Part shown: one piece after another, positions 35,754-45,239 of the stretch
Position numbering within the stretch: the first letter of the stretch is position 1
How the letters are laid out: each line of letters starts with the position of its first letter
Assembly (NCBI RefSeq): GCF_000158915.1
Contig: NZ_GG657754.1
Coordinates: 8,648,578-8,712,577 of the forward strand
DNA from: Streptomyces himastatinicus ATCC 53653
GTDB lineage: Bacteria > Actinomycetota > Actinomycetes > Streptomycetales > Streptomycetaceae
Length of the DNA stretch: 64,000 bases
Direction: 5' to 3'
Position numbers and translations under genes: made by a program
The notes under the pieces: generated by a model
What the model was told of the DNA's origin: nothing
Database searches by the model: none
What the model saw: the letters and a program-made list of their open reading frames with translations, nothing else

Positions 35754-35887
35754 GGGAGGTTGCCTTCCTCAGGTCGGTGACGGGCTGCGGCCTCGTAGGA
35801 CGCGGAGGGCGTGCCGTGCGGTCGCGGCGGCACAGCTCATCCTTTCCCTGGAACAGATGAAAAGGGGCAGTAGGCTGCGGACACGTG

Positions 35888-36817
35888 ATGGTCGACAAGC
35901 GACACCCCAGGCCGAGTGGCCAGGCCGGATCGGCCGCGGTTCCGCTGTACGGTTTCCAGCCCCCGGTCGGCACTCCCTACGGGCTGGAGGTGAGTACCGT
36001 CGAGGACTTCTTCGCCCAGCACGACGACTGGCCGTGGAACCCGCCCCGTCCGGGCCGCGCCACCTTCCACTACCTCATCCTGGTCACCGAGGGTGAGCTG
36101 CGGCACGACGTCGACCACGTCACGCGGACCGTCGCCCCCGGCCAGTGGCTGTGGGTGCGTCCCGGGCACGCGCAGTGCTGGCATCCGCCCGGCGCCGCCC
36201 GCGGCCCGTTCATCTTGTTCGAGCCCGACGTGCTGCGGTCCGACATCGCCCGCCTCCTGGCCCCGCTCACCACGCACGAGGCCCCTGCCGTACTGAGCCC
36301 GCACCCCGGCGACGCCGCCTGGCTCCAGCAGACAGCCCTCCAACTCCTGGACGAACACCGAGCCCTCGGGCGCCGCCCCCTCGATATCCACCACGCCCTG
36401 CGGCGCAGCCTGCTCGAATCGCTGCTGCTCCGCCTCGCCAACGCCCCCGGCATCACCCCCACCGACACGTCGGCCGGCACGGGCCGTGGTGACACCTACG
36501 GACGGTTCGTGGACGCCCTGGAGCTGCACTTCCGCGAACTGCACCGGGCCGCGGACTACGCGGAGCTGCTCGGCTGCTCGGTCCGTACCCTCAGCCGCGC
36601 CGCCCGGGACGTCACCGGCAAGGGGGTTCGGGAGCTCATCGACGAGCGGCGGCTGCTCGAGGCCCGGCGCCTGCTGGGAGGCGCCCGGTGGGTCGCCCAG
36701 GCTGTGTCTGTTCATCTCGGTTTCTCTGATCCCGCGAACTTCGGCCGCTTCTTCCGCGGCCACACCGGTCTCACCCCTGCCGCCTTCGCGGCCGGCGAAG
36801 GGAGGACCGGTACGTGA
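35888..36817 (+). CDS. AraC-family transcriptional regulator
   Basis: A 309-residue regulator: an N-terminal cupin-like sensing domain (FHYLILVTEGELRHDVDHVT, APGQWLWVRPGHAQ) and a C-terminal double HTH with YAELLGCSVRTLSRAARDV and VAQAVSVHLGFSDPANFGRF. GTG at 35885 is an alternative start. It faces away from the MmcQ pair, which may be a target. Its ligand is unknown. Confidence 0.88.
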   Translation: MVDKRHPRPSGQAGSAAVPLYGFQPPVGTPYGLEVSTVEDFFAQHDDWPWNPPRPGRATFHYLILVTEGELRHDVDHVTRTVAPGQWLWVRPGHAQCWHPPGAARGPFILFEPDVLRSDIARLLAPLTTHEAPAVLSPHPGDAAWLQQTALQLLDEHRALGRRPLDIHHALRRSLLESLLLRLANAPGITPTDTSAGTGRGDTYGRFVDALELHFRELHRAADYAELLGCSVRTLSRAARDVTGKGVRELIDERRLLEARRLLGGARWVAQAVSVHLGFSDPANFGRFFRGHTGLTPAAFAAGEGRTGT

Positions 36818-36869
36818 GGCGAGCGCGGCGGAGGCCCGCCCCCACATGGCCGACCCGGACCTGCTGCCG

Positions 36870-37690
36870 CAGCGGACCGTCACGACCCAGGCGAGCTTGA
36901 GCCGCTGCGCCTCGCCGCCGGACAGCGCGGGGGTGGCCTCGTCGAGGGTGAGGTAGCCAAGGCCGAGGTCGACGAGCGTCTGCAGTCGGGAACGGACCTT
37001 GTTCAGGTCGCCTGTGTGCTCGATGGCCTGGGTGACGGTGCAGGCCCCAGCAGTTGAGGCAGGGTCACCCCATCCTCCTCGTCGCCTCCGCGGGGCACGC
37101 GGTGGACCTCGTCGGCCTCGGGGGCGTAGCGGGTTCCTTCACAGTCGGGGCAGATGATGTCGACGTTGGGCAGGAACTGGACGTCGAGTTCGATCTTTCA
37201 GGCCGCGTTCCTTCGCGGCGGGGGTGGCGGCGTAGGCGCGGCGCAGGTCGTCGAGGACGCCGCTGTAGGTGGCGATGGTGACCGCGGTGAGCCGGCCGCG
37301 TGGACTGCCCGGGGCGAGGGCGTGGCGGCGCACGAGGAGGTCTTCGCGGTCGGTGAGGTATCCGCCGCTCCGGGACGCCTTGGTGTGGGTTATTTGCCTG
37401 AGGGTGCCTTCGGCGATGACGGTGCCGCCGCCGCGGCCGGAGCCGGGACCGATCTCGATGAGCCAGTCGGCCTGGCGCAGGACCTGGATGTCGTGGTCGA
37501 CGATGACCACCGAGTTGCCGTCGGCGAGCAGGCTGCGGACAACCCTCAGCAGGCCGTCGACGTTGGCGGGGATGTGATGCGGTTCAGGCCCTTGGCGTCC
37601 ACAGCTGCCCGCACGGCCTGGGTCAACCGGCGCCGGGTGTAGGTGGACAGGGCCTCCAGGTAGCGGCGCGGCCCCTCGGCGTACATGGCG
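36870..37690 (-). pseudogene. UvrA-like excinuclease remnant
   Basis: Several pieces of a UvrA-type ABC ATPase run along the minus strand in different frames: an N-terminal RRYLEALSTYTRRRL, then LLADGNSVVIVDHDIQVLRQ and ADWLIEIGPGSGRGGGTVIA, then LDVQFLPNVDIICPDCEGTR with its zinc cysteines, and last LQTLVDLGLGYLTLDEATPA with LSGGEAQRLKLA. The C-terminal Walker B and both Walker A motifs are missing, and spacing shows large internal deletions. The intact gene was probably a UvrA paralog of the kind (DrrC-like) that protects producers against DNA-acting drugs, but a general repair paralog is possible. Confidence 0.75.
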
Positions 37691-37751
37691 CTTCCTTCCG
37701 TGCATGCCGCGGCCGGCTGTGGCCTGGCCGACGCGGCGTGGTGCGTGTTTC

Positions 37752-38774
37752 TCAGTCGTCGAGGAGCACGACGTGCTTGCCCGGCGTGGTGCCGGCCTCG
37801 ACGTCGGCCTGGGCGGCACGAACCTGCTCCAGGCCGTGGTAGACCTTCGCGACCGGGGCCTTGAGCCGCCCTTCGGCGATGGACTGCAACTGGTGCCGGA
37901 ACACCTCGGCGGGCAGGTCGGCGGCCTCGCCCGCGTAGGCGGTCAGCCGCACTCCGCCCGGGATCACGAACGGAGTGAAGTCGGGGATCGTCCACTGGCC
38001 CGCCAGGGCCCCGGTGAAGCAGACGGTGCCGTGGCGGCGGACGGCACGCAGGGTGTCGGCGAGGACCGAGCAGCCCACCAGCTCCAGTGCGGAGTCGACG
38101 CCGTCCGGCATCAGCTCGCGCACCTGGTCGGCGATGGTGCCGTCGTCGACCAGGGGGTGGTCGACGCCCACAGCCCGCAGTTCCGCGGCCCTCTTCGGGC
38201 TGCGGGTGGTGGACAGCACCGTGGCGCCGAGGTCTTTCGCGATCGTGGCCGCGCTCAGCCCGACCGTGGAGGTGCCGCCGCGGATCAGCAGCGTCTGCCC
38301 CGCGCTGAGACCGAGTCCGGTGGTGAGAGAGCCGTACGCCGTCTGGAACATCTCCGGTAGCGCGCCGACCACCTCCCACGGCAGAGCGGTCTCGAACGGG
38401 ATGACCTGCGTCGCGGGGACGGTGACGTACTGGGCGTACGAGCCGTCGAAAGAACGGCCCATGCCGCCCATCATGGTCGCGACCTGCTGCCCCGGGCGCA
38501 AGCCGCTGTCCTCCGGGGCCTGGTCGATGACCCCCACGCCCTCGATACCGGGGATGCGCGGGTAGGTGACCTCCGGGTCCGACTCGCCCTTGCGGGTGGT
38601 GACCTCGGATTCGTTGACGCCGAACGCCTTCACCTTGATCCGTACCCAGCCGGGCTGGGGCGCGGGCACCGGCACATCCTTGATCTCGAGTGCGTCGAGG
38701 TCGCCGGGCCGGGTGACGACGACGGCTCGCATCGTCGCAGGTGCGGCGTCGCCGGCGGCTGTCGGTTGGCTCAT
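37752..38774 (-). CDS. zinc-independent quinone oxidoreductase (MDR family)
   Basis: A 340-residue NADPH-dependent oxidoreductase. The GroES-like domain (VRIKVKAFGVNESEVTTRKG, IPGIEGVGVID) lacks the zinc-binding cysteines. The Rossmann domain has LLIRGGTSTVGLSAATIA for NADPH. AAGGAG precedes the ATG. It lies 59 bases after the esterase gene on the same strand, so the two are likely one transcript for detoxifying or modifying a small carbonyl or ester compound. Confidence 0.9.
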   Translation of the reverse strand: MSQPTAAGDAAPATMRAVVVTRPGDLDALEIKDVPVPAPQPGWVRIKVKAFGVNESEVTTRKGESDPEVTYPRIPGIEGVGVIDQAPEDSGLRPGQQVATMMGGMGRSFDGSYAQYVTVPATQVIPFETALPWEVVGALPEMFQTAYGSLTTGLGLSAGQTLLIRGGTSTVGLSAATIAKDLGATVLSTTRSPKRAAELRAVGVDHPLVDDGTIADQVRELMPDGVDSALELVGCSVLADTLRAVRRHGTVCFTGALAGQWTIPDFTPFVIPGGVRLTAYAGEAADLPAEVFRHQLQSIAEGRLKAPVAKVYHGLEQVRAAQADVEAGTTPGKHVVLLDD

Positions 38775-38833
38775 GGCAAGCTCCTTGATCGGCCAGCGGT
38801 GGCCTTGTGCGGTTCCTTATCGCCTGGGGACCG

Positions 38834-40270
38834 TCAGGGGCGGTCGATGTCCTCGAACAGGTCGAGGGCCGCCTGGTAGTGGGCGGTGGCCTCGAAGGGC
38901 GGGTTGCCGACGCTTCCCGAGGTGGGCCGGGTGATGACGGCGGGCCACAGACGGGCCCGCTCGCCGGTGGCGAAATCGAGCACGATGTCGCGGATACGCG
39001 TGTCACGCTCGGCCTGTTCGGCGCTGCGGCCCGGCTGCTCCTGGCCGACCAGGGCGTACATCTCGGTGCCGTGCACGGCGGGTGCGCCCTGGGAAGGCCC
39101 GATCACCAGGAGATGGGCGTTGCCGCCCGCAGCGGCGTGGGCCAGGGCGCCGCGGGCCGCGGGCAGGGCGAAGGCGTAGTCCGTCAGGAACGCGGCACGG
39201 ACCTCGGCCGGAGTGCGGCCGCCCCGGTCGTAGGCGTCGACGATCTTCAGGGCGCGGGAACGGGGAAGGCGCCACCCTGCGACTTCGTCGGTGACGGCCT
39301 CGACGGTGTGCGGGTCGAACCGGTCGAGGTCGTTCGCCACCCACCAGCCCATCTCGTCACTGCCCGCGCTCAGCAGGATGTCCACGTCCCGGTGCGTACC
39401 GGAGGCCAGGACGTTCATGGGGTGGGCACGCAGTACCGCTCCGGGCTGTCCGGCGTCCAGGACGACACCCATGCTCGTGCCCAACATCCCGCCGCGGACG
39501 CCCATGTCTCTCGGGGTGACCTTGTACGCGGCGGCCACCAGCGCGGCCGTGTCAAGGTCGAGCAGCTTGTTCGGGTTGTCCGCGACGCCGAGTTCGGTGA
39601 CGAACCGGTGCGCGTGTTCCTCGGCCCACCAGACCGGCTGGATACGCGAGGGGCCTCCGGAGAATCCGGCCAGGCGCTTGTACAGGCCGTTGGCGGCAGG
39701 GGCGCCGAGCAGGCCGAAGGCGGAAAAGGCACCGGCGCTGTGGCCGTAGACGGTGACGTTGCCGGGGTCGCCGCCGAAGTAGGCGATGTTCTGCTTGATC
39801 CAGGTCAGCGCGGCGATGACGTCCTGCAGACACAGGTTGCTGGCCTCGGCGAGGGCGCCGCCGTATTGCGACAGCGAGACCGCGCCCAGGGCGCCGAGCC
39901 GGTAGTTGATCGACACGCCCACCACGCGCCCCGTCGCGGCGAGGCCGGAGGCGTTCGAGGTGATCTGCGTGTTGGCGCCGTACTCGAATCCGCCGCCGTG
40001 GATGTACACGGCCACCGGGAGCGCCTCCCCGGCAGGCTCCTCGGGAGTCCACACGTTCAGGTTCAGGCAGTCCTCGCCCATCCCGCTGTCCGCCTCCAGC
40101 CAGTCGCCGGTGTCGGGCTGGACGGAGGCGACGCCCTTGCGGTCGTAGGGACGGTCCGGATCGAAGTCCGCGAGCACGGGGCGGCGGTATCGCTCGGCGG
40201 TGGCGTACGGGATTCCCCACCAGGACCGTACCCCTGGTGCAGTCGGGGTCGTGGGTGCGGTGGCGGTCAT
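38834..40270 (-). CDS. type B carboxylesterase
   Basis: A 478-residue alpha/beta hydrolase without signal peptide. CLNLNVW, the oxyanion-hole stretch VYIHGGGFEYG, nucleophile Ser in GHSAGAF and the catalytic His in HGTEMYAL are all visible. The ATG at 40270 starts a short N-terminus that enters the fold directly (VRSWWGIPYA). It is first in a two-gene unit with the quinone oxidoreductase. A strong palindrome lies about 110 bases upstream (separate entry). Confidence 0.92.
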   Translation of the reverse strand: MTATAPTTPTAPGVRSWWGIPYATAERYRRPVLADFDPDRPYDRKGVASVQPDTGDWLEADSGMGEDCLNLNVWTPEEPAGEALPVAVYIHGGGFEYGANTQITSNASGLAATGRVVGVSINYRLGALGAVSLSQYGGALAEASNLCLQDVIAALTWIKQNIAYFGGDPGNVTVYGHSAGAFSAFGLLGAPAANGLYKRLAGFSGGPSRIQPVWWAEEHAHRFVTELGVADNPNKLLDLDTAALVAAAYKVTPRDMGVRGGMLGTSMGVVLDAGQPGAVLRAHPMNVLASGTHRDVDILLSAGSDEMGWWVANDLDRFDPHTVEAVTDEVAGWRLPRSRALKIVDAYDRGGRTPAEVRAAFLTDYAFALPAARGALAHAAAGGNAHLLVIGPSQGAPAVHGTEMYALVGQEQPGRSAEQAERDTRIRDIVLDFATGERARLWPAVITRPTSGSVGNPPFEATAHYQAALDLFEDIDRP

Positions 40271-40376
40271 GGCGTGGCCTTTCGGTTCGGTTCGGTGTTT
40301 CGCGCGGTGTGTGGGCGGCTGGTTGCTCGCTCTCACAGCATTCCGCGGGATCCGACGCATCGTCCGGTGGGTAGCG

Positions 40377-40400
40377 GTCACCTGTTAGTCATCAGGTGAC
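40377..40400. promoter_or_regulatory. palindromic operator candidate upstream of the esterase operon
   Basis: A perfect dyad GTCACCTG-N8-CAGGTGAC with AT-rich centre sits 107 bases before the esterase ATG. Its length and symmetry suit a dimeric repressor. The regulator was not identified; the SDR relic beside it suggests that a neighbouring gene was lost. Confidence 0.5.
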
Positions 40401-40495
40401 ACTTCTCTACTCCTCTTCACGTGCGTGCCTGACGACACCTCCGGGGTGTGCTCCGAGGTGGCGCCAGGCGCGGGCGCGTTCCAGGTGCTCATGGT

Positions 40496-40640
40496 TCAGC
40501 GGATGGATGGTCCGATGCCGATGCCACCGTCGACGTCGACGTCGAGGACGACACCGGTGATGTAGCAGGCGGCCGGTGAGCAGAGGAACGTGGCCGCCTC
40601 GGCGATGTCCACCTCGTCGGCCCGCCCGGTGTACGACGGG
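40496..40640 (-). pseudogene. C-terminal stub of a short-chain dehydrogenase
   Basis: The minus strand encodes YTGRADEVDIAEAATFLCSP followed by AACYITGVVLDVDVDGGIGI, the usual end of an SDR. The segment upstream is out of register and the Rossmann and catalytic parts are absent. Confidence 0.65.
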
Positions 40641-41198
40641 TCGGCCGCCGCGCCCCGGGGCTGGAGGCGCGGCGGCCGGTGGGGCTCGCGGACGGTGGGT
40701 CTGGGCAGGAACACCGCTTCGCCGGCAGTCGGAGGAACCGCGTCGCCGACCGGCGGCATCAGCCAGCATCGACCTTGCCGCACGAGGAGGAACCCCGCGA
40801 CGGCGACAAGGGAATCCGGAAAGCCGGTCGTCGGCGCAGTTCTTGGCGGTACGGGCCTGAGGCTGAGCGTGCGCGCAGACGCAGTGGCAGCCGGTCGGCA
40901 CCTGCCGCATCGATAATGATCCGCAGACGGTGGTAAGGCCGGAGCTTGCGGTGAACAGCGTGGAGAACTTCATGGTCGCCAACGCATCTGTTGTGCCCGC
41001 GATCGGGGCTGCCCAGACTTGGGCGCGGTCCATAGTCGTTGACCGTGTAAGTGAACAACGCCCTTGTGATTCCGGGGCGGTTACGGGGCGCTGCGCATGA
41101 TCAGCAGCTGGTCGGCGAACGAAGGGGCCAATGCGGCGGCCTGTCGCAGGTCGAAATCGCCCCGCGATGCTGCTGTTGCCGGCGAACTCGGATGGGCG
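40641..41198. other. gene-free stretch, probably degraded
   Basis: No intact gene is supported. Short minus-strand frames are interrupted by stops and match no family I can name. The region is flanked by an SDR stub and an intact XRE regulator, so it is probably debris of one or more lost genes. Confidence 0.4.
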
Positions 41199-42080
41199 TT
41201 ACTGCTCGGCGATGTTGGGTTTCGGTTCGAGGGTGGGAGTGGTTGCGGTCCAGCTGGCGAGGATGTCGATGGCTCGTCGTGAGGGTGATTCCGGTTCAGT
41301 GGTGTAGATGAACAGGGTGGTCTCGGGGTCGCCGGGGAGGGTGAGGGTTTCGTATTCGACGGTGAGGTCTCCGACGAGGTAGTGGCGGAGGCGTTTGGAG
41401 CCGTGGGTGCGCTGGTGGACGCGGTGTTGTTCCCACCATTGGTCGAATTCGCGGCTGTGTCCGCGTAGTTCGGTGACGAGGTCGGTGGTGGCGCGGTCGT
41501 CGGGGTTGCGGCCGACTTCGAACCGGAGGCTTTCGACGGCGGCGCGGGCTTGGTCGGGCCAGTCGAGGAAGAGGGCTCGGGCGTCGCCGTCGAGGAACAT
41601 CCAGCGGGCGTAGTTGCGGTGGGCGGCGGGGAGCTGGTCGAAGTCGGTGAAGAGGGCTTTGGCCATGCGGTTGGCGGCGAGGATGTCGGTGCGGCGGCCG
41701 AGGATGAGAGCGGGTTCGCCGTCGAGGGCGTCGAGGAGCTGGTAGAGGCCGGGGCGGACGCGTTGGACGTCGTGGGTTCGGCGGGGGGTGGGTGTCGAGG
41801 TCAGGCCGATGAGGTCGTTGAGGTGGGCGCGTCCGGCGGCGTCGAGGCCGAGGGCGCGGCCGATGGCTTCGACGACGGCGGCGGAGGGAGTGATGCGGCG
41901 GCCTTGTTCGAGGCGGGCGTAGTAGTCGGTGGATACGCCGACGAGGCGGGCGACTTCTTCGCGGCGGAGGCCGGGTACGCGGCGGACGCGCCCGTCGGGG
42001 GGCAGGCCGGCGCGGGCGGGGTCGATCTGGCTGCGGGCGCGCCGTAGGAAATCGGCGAGTTCTTGGTTGGTTTTGTTCAC
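41199..42080 (-). CDS. XRE-family regulator with MmyB-like ligand domain
   Basis: A 293-residue regulator: N-terminal HTH (VPGLRREEVARLVGVSTDYY, ARLEQGRRITPSAAVVEAI) and a C-terminal MmyB-like PAS domain (ILGRRTDILAANRMAKALFT, HRNYARWMFLD) that binds fatty-acid-like ligands in related proteins. It is divergent from the damaged SDR gene at 42264. In actinomycetes such regulators commonly control an adjacent SDR or oxidoreductase, so this pair is a typical arrangement whose target is now broken. Confidence 0.9.
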   Translation of the reverse strand: MNKTNQELADFLRRARSQIDPARAGLPPDGRVRRVPGLRREEVARLVGVSTDYYARLEQGRRITPSAAVVEAIGRALGLDAAGRAHLNDLIGLTSTPTPRRTHDVQRVRPGLYQLLDALDGEPALILGRRTDILAANRMAKALFTDFDQLPAAHRNYARWMFLDGDARALFLDWPDQARAAVESLRFEVGRNPDDRATTDLVTELRGHSREFDQWWEQHRVHQRTHGSKRLRHYLVGDLTVEYETLTLPGDPETTLFIYTTEPESPSRRAIDILASWTATTPTLEPKPNIAEQ

Positions 42081-42104
42081 GATTCGAGTATCCCTGAGCC
42101 GGCG

Positions 42105-42121
42105 CGGTCCTGGGTGGACCG
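42105..42121. promoter_or_regulatory. dyad in the XRE/SDR divergent region
   Basis: CGGTCC-TGGGT-GGACCG is a perfect 6-bp dyad 25 bases from the XRE start, well placed for autoregulation and control of the divergent SDR. Confidence 0.4.
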
Positions 42122-42263
42122 GCGAGTCCTAGGTTCCGAAGACCGCGCCTCCACAGGGCGCGAGATAGGCCCCCAGAGGGGTTTGCGGGGGGTCACTCTT
42201 GAAGCACGCCACCACGCAAATAGCCCGGAGGCGCATCACCGGAATCGTGAGCAAAGGACGACC

Positions 42264-42914
42264 ATGAGTTTCCCGACGGATCGACCCGCGACCTGGTTCG
42301 TGACCGGTACTTCCCGCGGTCTGGGCCGGGAGCTGGTCACGCAGCTGCTCCAGCGTGGCGACCAGGTCGCCGCGACGACCCGTTCCACGGAGCGGCTGCT
42401 GGCAGCCCTCGGTGACCGCGTCGACACTTCGCGGCTGCTGCCGCTGACCGTCGACCTGCGTGATGACGAGCAGGTCCGGCAGGCTGTCCGCCAGGCCACG
42501 GAGCGATTCGGCGGCCTCGACGTGGTCGTCAACAACGCCGGCTACGGCTACCTGGCCGCGGTGGAGGAGACGAGTGCCCGCGAGGTTCGCGACATGCTCG
42601 ACGTCCAGGTCGGCTACTTCCGCACCGATTTCCTCACCACCGACTCGCTCGCGCTGCCCGCCTCGACGACGGATGCGTACCCAGGTCTGCGTGAGATGAC
42701 CGAGAACCACCTGAAGCTCCAGGGCAGCCAGCTGGGCAACCCGGTCAAGGGCGCGGAGGCGATCATCCGCCAGGTTGTCAGCGGCGAGGGCCCGCTGCGC
42801 CAGCTGCTCGGCTCGGACGCCCACGCCTACGCCACCGCGAAGGTCGATGCCCTGCGCGCGAACCTCAAGGCCACCGCGCAGACCGCCGACGCCACTGACT
42901 TCGCCGACGCCTGA
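42264..42914 (+). pseudogene. SDR with in-frame deletion of the catalytic segment
   Basis: The N-terminal Rossmann part is normal (TGTSRGLGRELV, NNAGYGYLA) and so is the C-terminal part (GYFRTDFLTTDSLALP, GSDAHAYATAKVDALRANL). Between them the protein jumps from MLDVQV straight to GYFRTDF. The intact SDR at 49052 has about 70 residues here, including its Ser and YxxxK catalytic residues. The reading frame is kept, giving a 216-residue protein that may bind NADP but cannot reduce in the usual way. It is either an inactive relic or a binding protein. Confidence 0.8.
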
Positions 42915-42947
42915 GAATGCACCAATCCATCACAGGAAGGAACAATC

Positions 42948-43640
42948 GTGAGCAAGATTCTGATCGTCATGTCCGCCGCGAGTATCTGGGAACGCACCGA
43001 CGGCTCGGAATACCCGACCGGGTACTGGGCCGAAGAGCTCGCCGCGCCCCACGAGAAGTTCGTGCAGGCCGGCTTCGCGGTCGACTTCGCTTCCCCGGGC
43101 GGCGTTCTGCAGCCGCTCGACGCCCACAGTGCCGACCCGGAGATCGCCGGCCCGGACTGTGCGCACTACGTGGAGCACGCCGCGCGGGCCCTGAGTGAGT
43201 TCGGTCCGCTGCTGAAGCTGGACGAAATCGACATCAACGACTACGTCGCTGTGGTCATCCCCGGCGGGCACGGTCCGGTGGTCGACCTCTACAAGGACCG
43301 TGACCTCGGCCGCCTGCTCACCGAGGCGGACGCGGCCGGGAAGATCATCGGGGCCGTCTGCCATGGCCCAGCCGGCCTTCTGTCCGCCGTGGACGAGAAC
43401 GGCAAGTGGCTGTTCGCAGGCCGGGAGATGACGGCCTTCACCGACGAGGAGGAGCAGAGCTTCGGCACTGCGGAAGGCGCTCCGTGGCTGCTGGCCAGCA
43501 CGCTGCGTCAGAAGGGTGCGAAGCACTCCGGGGGACCGGCGTACCAGGCGTACAACGTGCAGGACCGGAACCTCTTCACCGGCCAGAACCCGGCCTCCAG
43601 CGCCCCCATGGCCGAGGCCATGATCGGCGCGCTCAAGTAG
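42948..43640 (+). CDS. DJ-1/PfpI-family protein, glyoxalase III/Hsp31-like
   Basis: A 230-residue protein with the nucleophile elbow AVCHGPAGLL (Cys138), the acidic residue in VIPGGHGPVVDLY and an extended SEYPTGYWAEELAAPHEKF segment typical of the Hsp31/glyoxalase III subgroup. Likely roles are conversion of methylglyoxal to lactate without glutathione, or repair of glycated molecules. It lies 33 bases after the SDR and 25 bases before the aldehyde dehydrogenase, forming a small carbonyl-detoxification unit. Confidence 0.88.
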   Translation: MSKILIVMSAASIWERTDGSEYPTGYWAEELAAPHEKFVQAGFAVDFASPGGVLQPLDAHSADPEIAGPDCAHYVEHAARALSEFGPLLKLDEIDINDYVAVVIPGGHGPVVDLYKDRDLGRLLTEADAAGKIIGAVCHGPAGLLSAVDENGKWLFAGREMTAFTDEEEQSFGTAEGAPWLLASTLRQKGAKHSGGPAYQAYNVQDRNLFTGQNPASSAPMAEAMIGALK

Positions 43641-43665
43641 GCATCATGATCGCTCAGGAAGAAGC

Positions 43666-45225
43666 GTGGAATCCATGGTCACATCTCTGCCTCAACCCGA
43701 TGCCGTTGGACGTGTCGAGAAGGGCTTGTTCATCGGCGGTCGATGGCGATCGGCATCCGGCGGGGGTAGCTTCTCGGTGGAGGATCCGGCCACCGGGCGG
43801 ACACTGTGCGAGGTGTCGGACGCGACCGCGGCGGATGCGCTGGCCGCCCTTGACGCTGCAAGTGCCGCACAGGCGAAGTGGGCTGCGGTACCCCCGCGCC
43901 GACGGGGCGAGATCCTTCGGCGTGCCCACGATCTGCTGATCGAGCGCATTGACGAGTTCGCGTTGCTGATCACCCTGGAGATGGGCAAGTCACTGGCCGA
44001 GTCCCGGGCGGAGGTCGAGTACGGCGCGAACTACTTGCGCTGGTTCGGTGAGGAAGCCGTCCGGATCGACGGAAGCTGGAAGGTCAGCGAGGACGGCACC
44101 GCCCGAGTACTGGTCACCCGTCAGCCGGTCGGGCCCTGCCTGCTGATCACGCCTTGGAACGCGCCGCTGGCCATGCCGGCCCGCAAGATCGGCCCGGCCG
44201 TGGCTGCCGGCTGCACCATGGTTGTCAAACCCGCGCCGCAGACACCCCTGACGACGGCTGCGTTGGCGGCGCTTCTGACCGAAGCCGGCCTCCCCGGTGG
44301 CGTGCTCAACATCGTTCCCACCACACGAGCCGCCGCGATCACCGAGTCCCTCCTCCTGGACGGCCGGCTGCGCAAGTTGTCGTTCACCGGCTCCACGCCC
44401 GTCGGCCGCACGTTGCTGTCCCAGGCAGCCGACACCGTCTTGCGGACCTCGATGGAGCTAGGGGGCAATGCTCCGTTCATCGTCTGCCGCGACGCCGACA
44501 TCGACGCCGCGGTCGAGGGTGCGATGACCGCCAAGCTCCGGAACGTCGGTGAGGCCTGTATCGCCGCCAATCGCTTCCATGTACACGCCGACGTCGTCGA
44601 CGAGTTCAGTGAGAAGCTCGTCGCGCGCATGAGCACCATCACTGTCGGACCCGGCACGGACCCTGCCTCCGACCTCGGGCCGATGATCGACGTGCGCCAG
44701 CGGCGCAGGGTCGCGGACCTGGTCGACGAAACAGTCGATGCGGGCGCCCGGGTGCGCACCGGCGCTCGGGTTCCCGGGGGACCGGGCTACTTCTACCCGC
44801 CCACCGTACTCACCAACGTGCCCGCCGGAACTCGCATCACACGCGAGGAGATCTTCGGTCCGGTCGCTGCCATCCAGACCTTCATCACCGAAGCCGAAGT
44901 CCTTCACGACGCCAACAACACCGAGTTCGGTCTCGTGAGCTACCTCTACACCCAGGATCTGGGTCAGGCGCTCCGGATGAGCGAACAGCTCGAAACGGGC
45001 ATGGTGGGTCTCAACCGCGGCTACGTGTCCGACCCCAGCGCTCCCTTCGGTGGCATGAAGCAGTCCGGCATCGGCCGGGAAGGTGGTAACACCGGGATCG
45101 ACGAATACCTGGAGCAGAAGTACGTAGCCATTCACATGGGTACTCCCCAGTCCGGGGACAACGGTGCCCGCGCCGCGGCAACGCCGATCCGATCCGGCGT
45201 CGGTGGGCCGGAGGGCGGGCGATGA
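43666..45225 (+). CDS. NAD(P)-dependent aldehyde dehydrogenase, succinate-semialdehyde type
   Basis: A 519-residue ALDH with general-base Glu264 (MELGGNAP) and catalytic Cys298 (NVGEACIAANRF), NAD-binding FTGSTPVGR and a terminal GGMKQSGIGREGG. The motif pattern is that of GabD-like succinate-semialdehyde dehydrogenases, though the true substrate is open. GTG at 43666 follows AGGAAG and is preferred to ATG at 43675. The last 30 residues are low-complexity and run to the Tn3 fragment, so the natural C-terminus may have been altered there. Confidence 0.92.
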   Translation: MESMVTSLPQPDAVGRVEKGLFIGGRWRSASGGGSFSVEDPATGRTLCEVSDATAADALAALDAASAAQAKWAAVPPRRRGEILRRAHDLLIERIDEFALLITLEMGKSLAESRAEVEYGANYLRWFGEEAVRIDGSWKVSEDGTARVLVTRQPVGPCLLITPWNAPLAMPARKIGPAVAAGCTMVVKPAPQTPLTTAALAALLTEAGLPGGVLNIVPTTRAAAITESLLLDGRLRKLSFTGSTPVGRTLLSQAADTVLRTSMELGGNAPFIVCRDADIDAAVEGAMTAKLRNVGEACIAANRFHVHADVVDEFSEKLVARMSTITVGPGTDPASDLGPMIDVRQRRRVADLVDETVDAGARVRTGARVPGGPGYFYPPTVLTNVPAGTRITREEIFGPVAAIQTFITEAEVLHDANNTEFGLVSYLYTQDLGQALRMSEQLETGMVGLNRGYVSDPSAPFGGMKQSGIGREGGNTGIDEYLEQKYVAIHMGTPQSGDNGARAAATPIRSGVGGPEGGR

Positions 45226-45239
45226 CCGGGGCGCCCGAC

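Noticed and set aside
38807..40399. A plus-strand gene opposite the carboxylesterase
   Set aside because: The esterase has all catalytic motifs, while the plus-strand frame has none.
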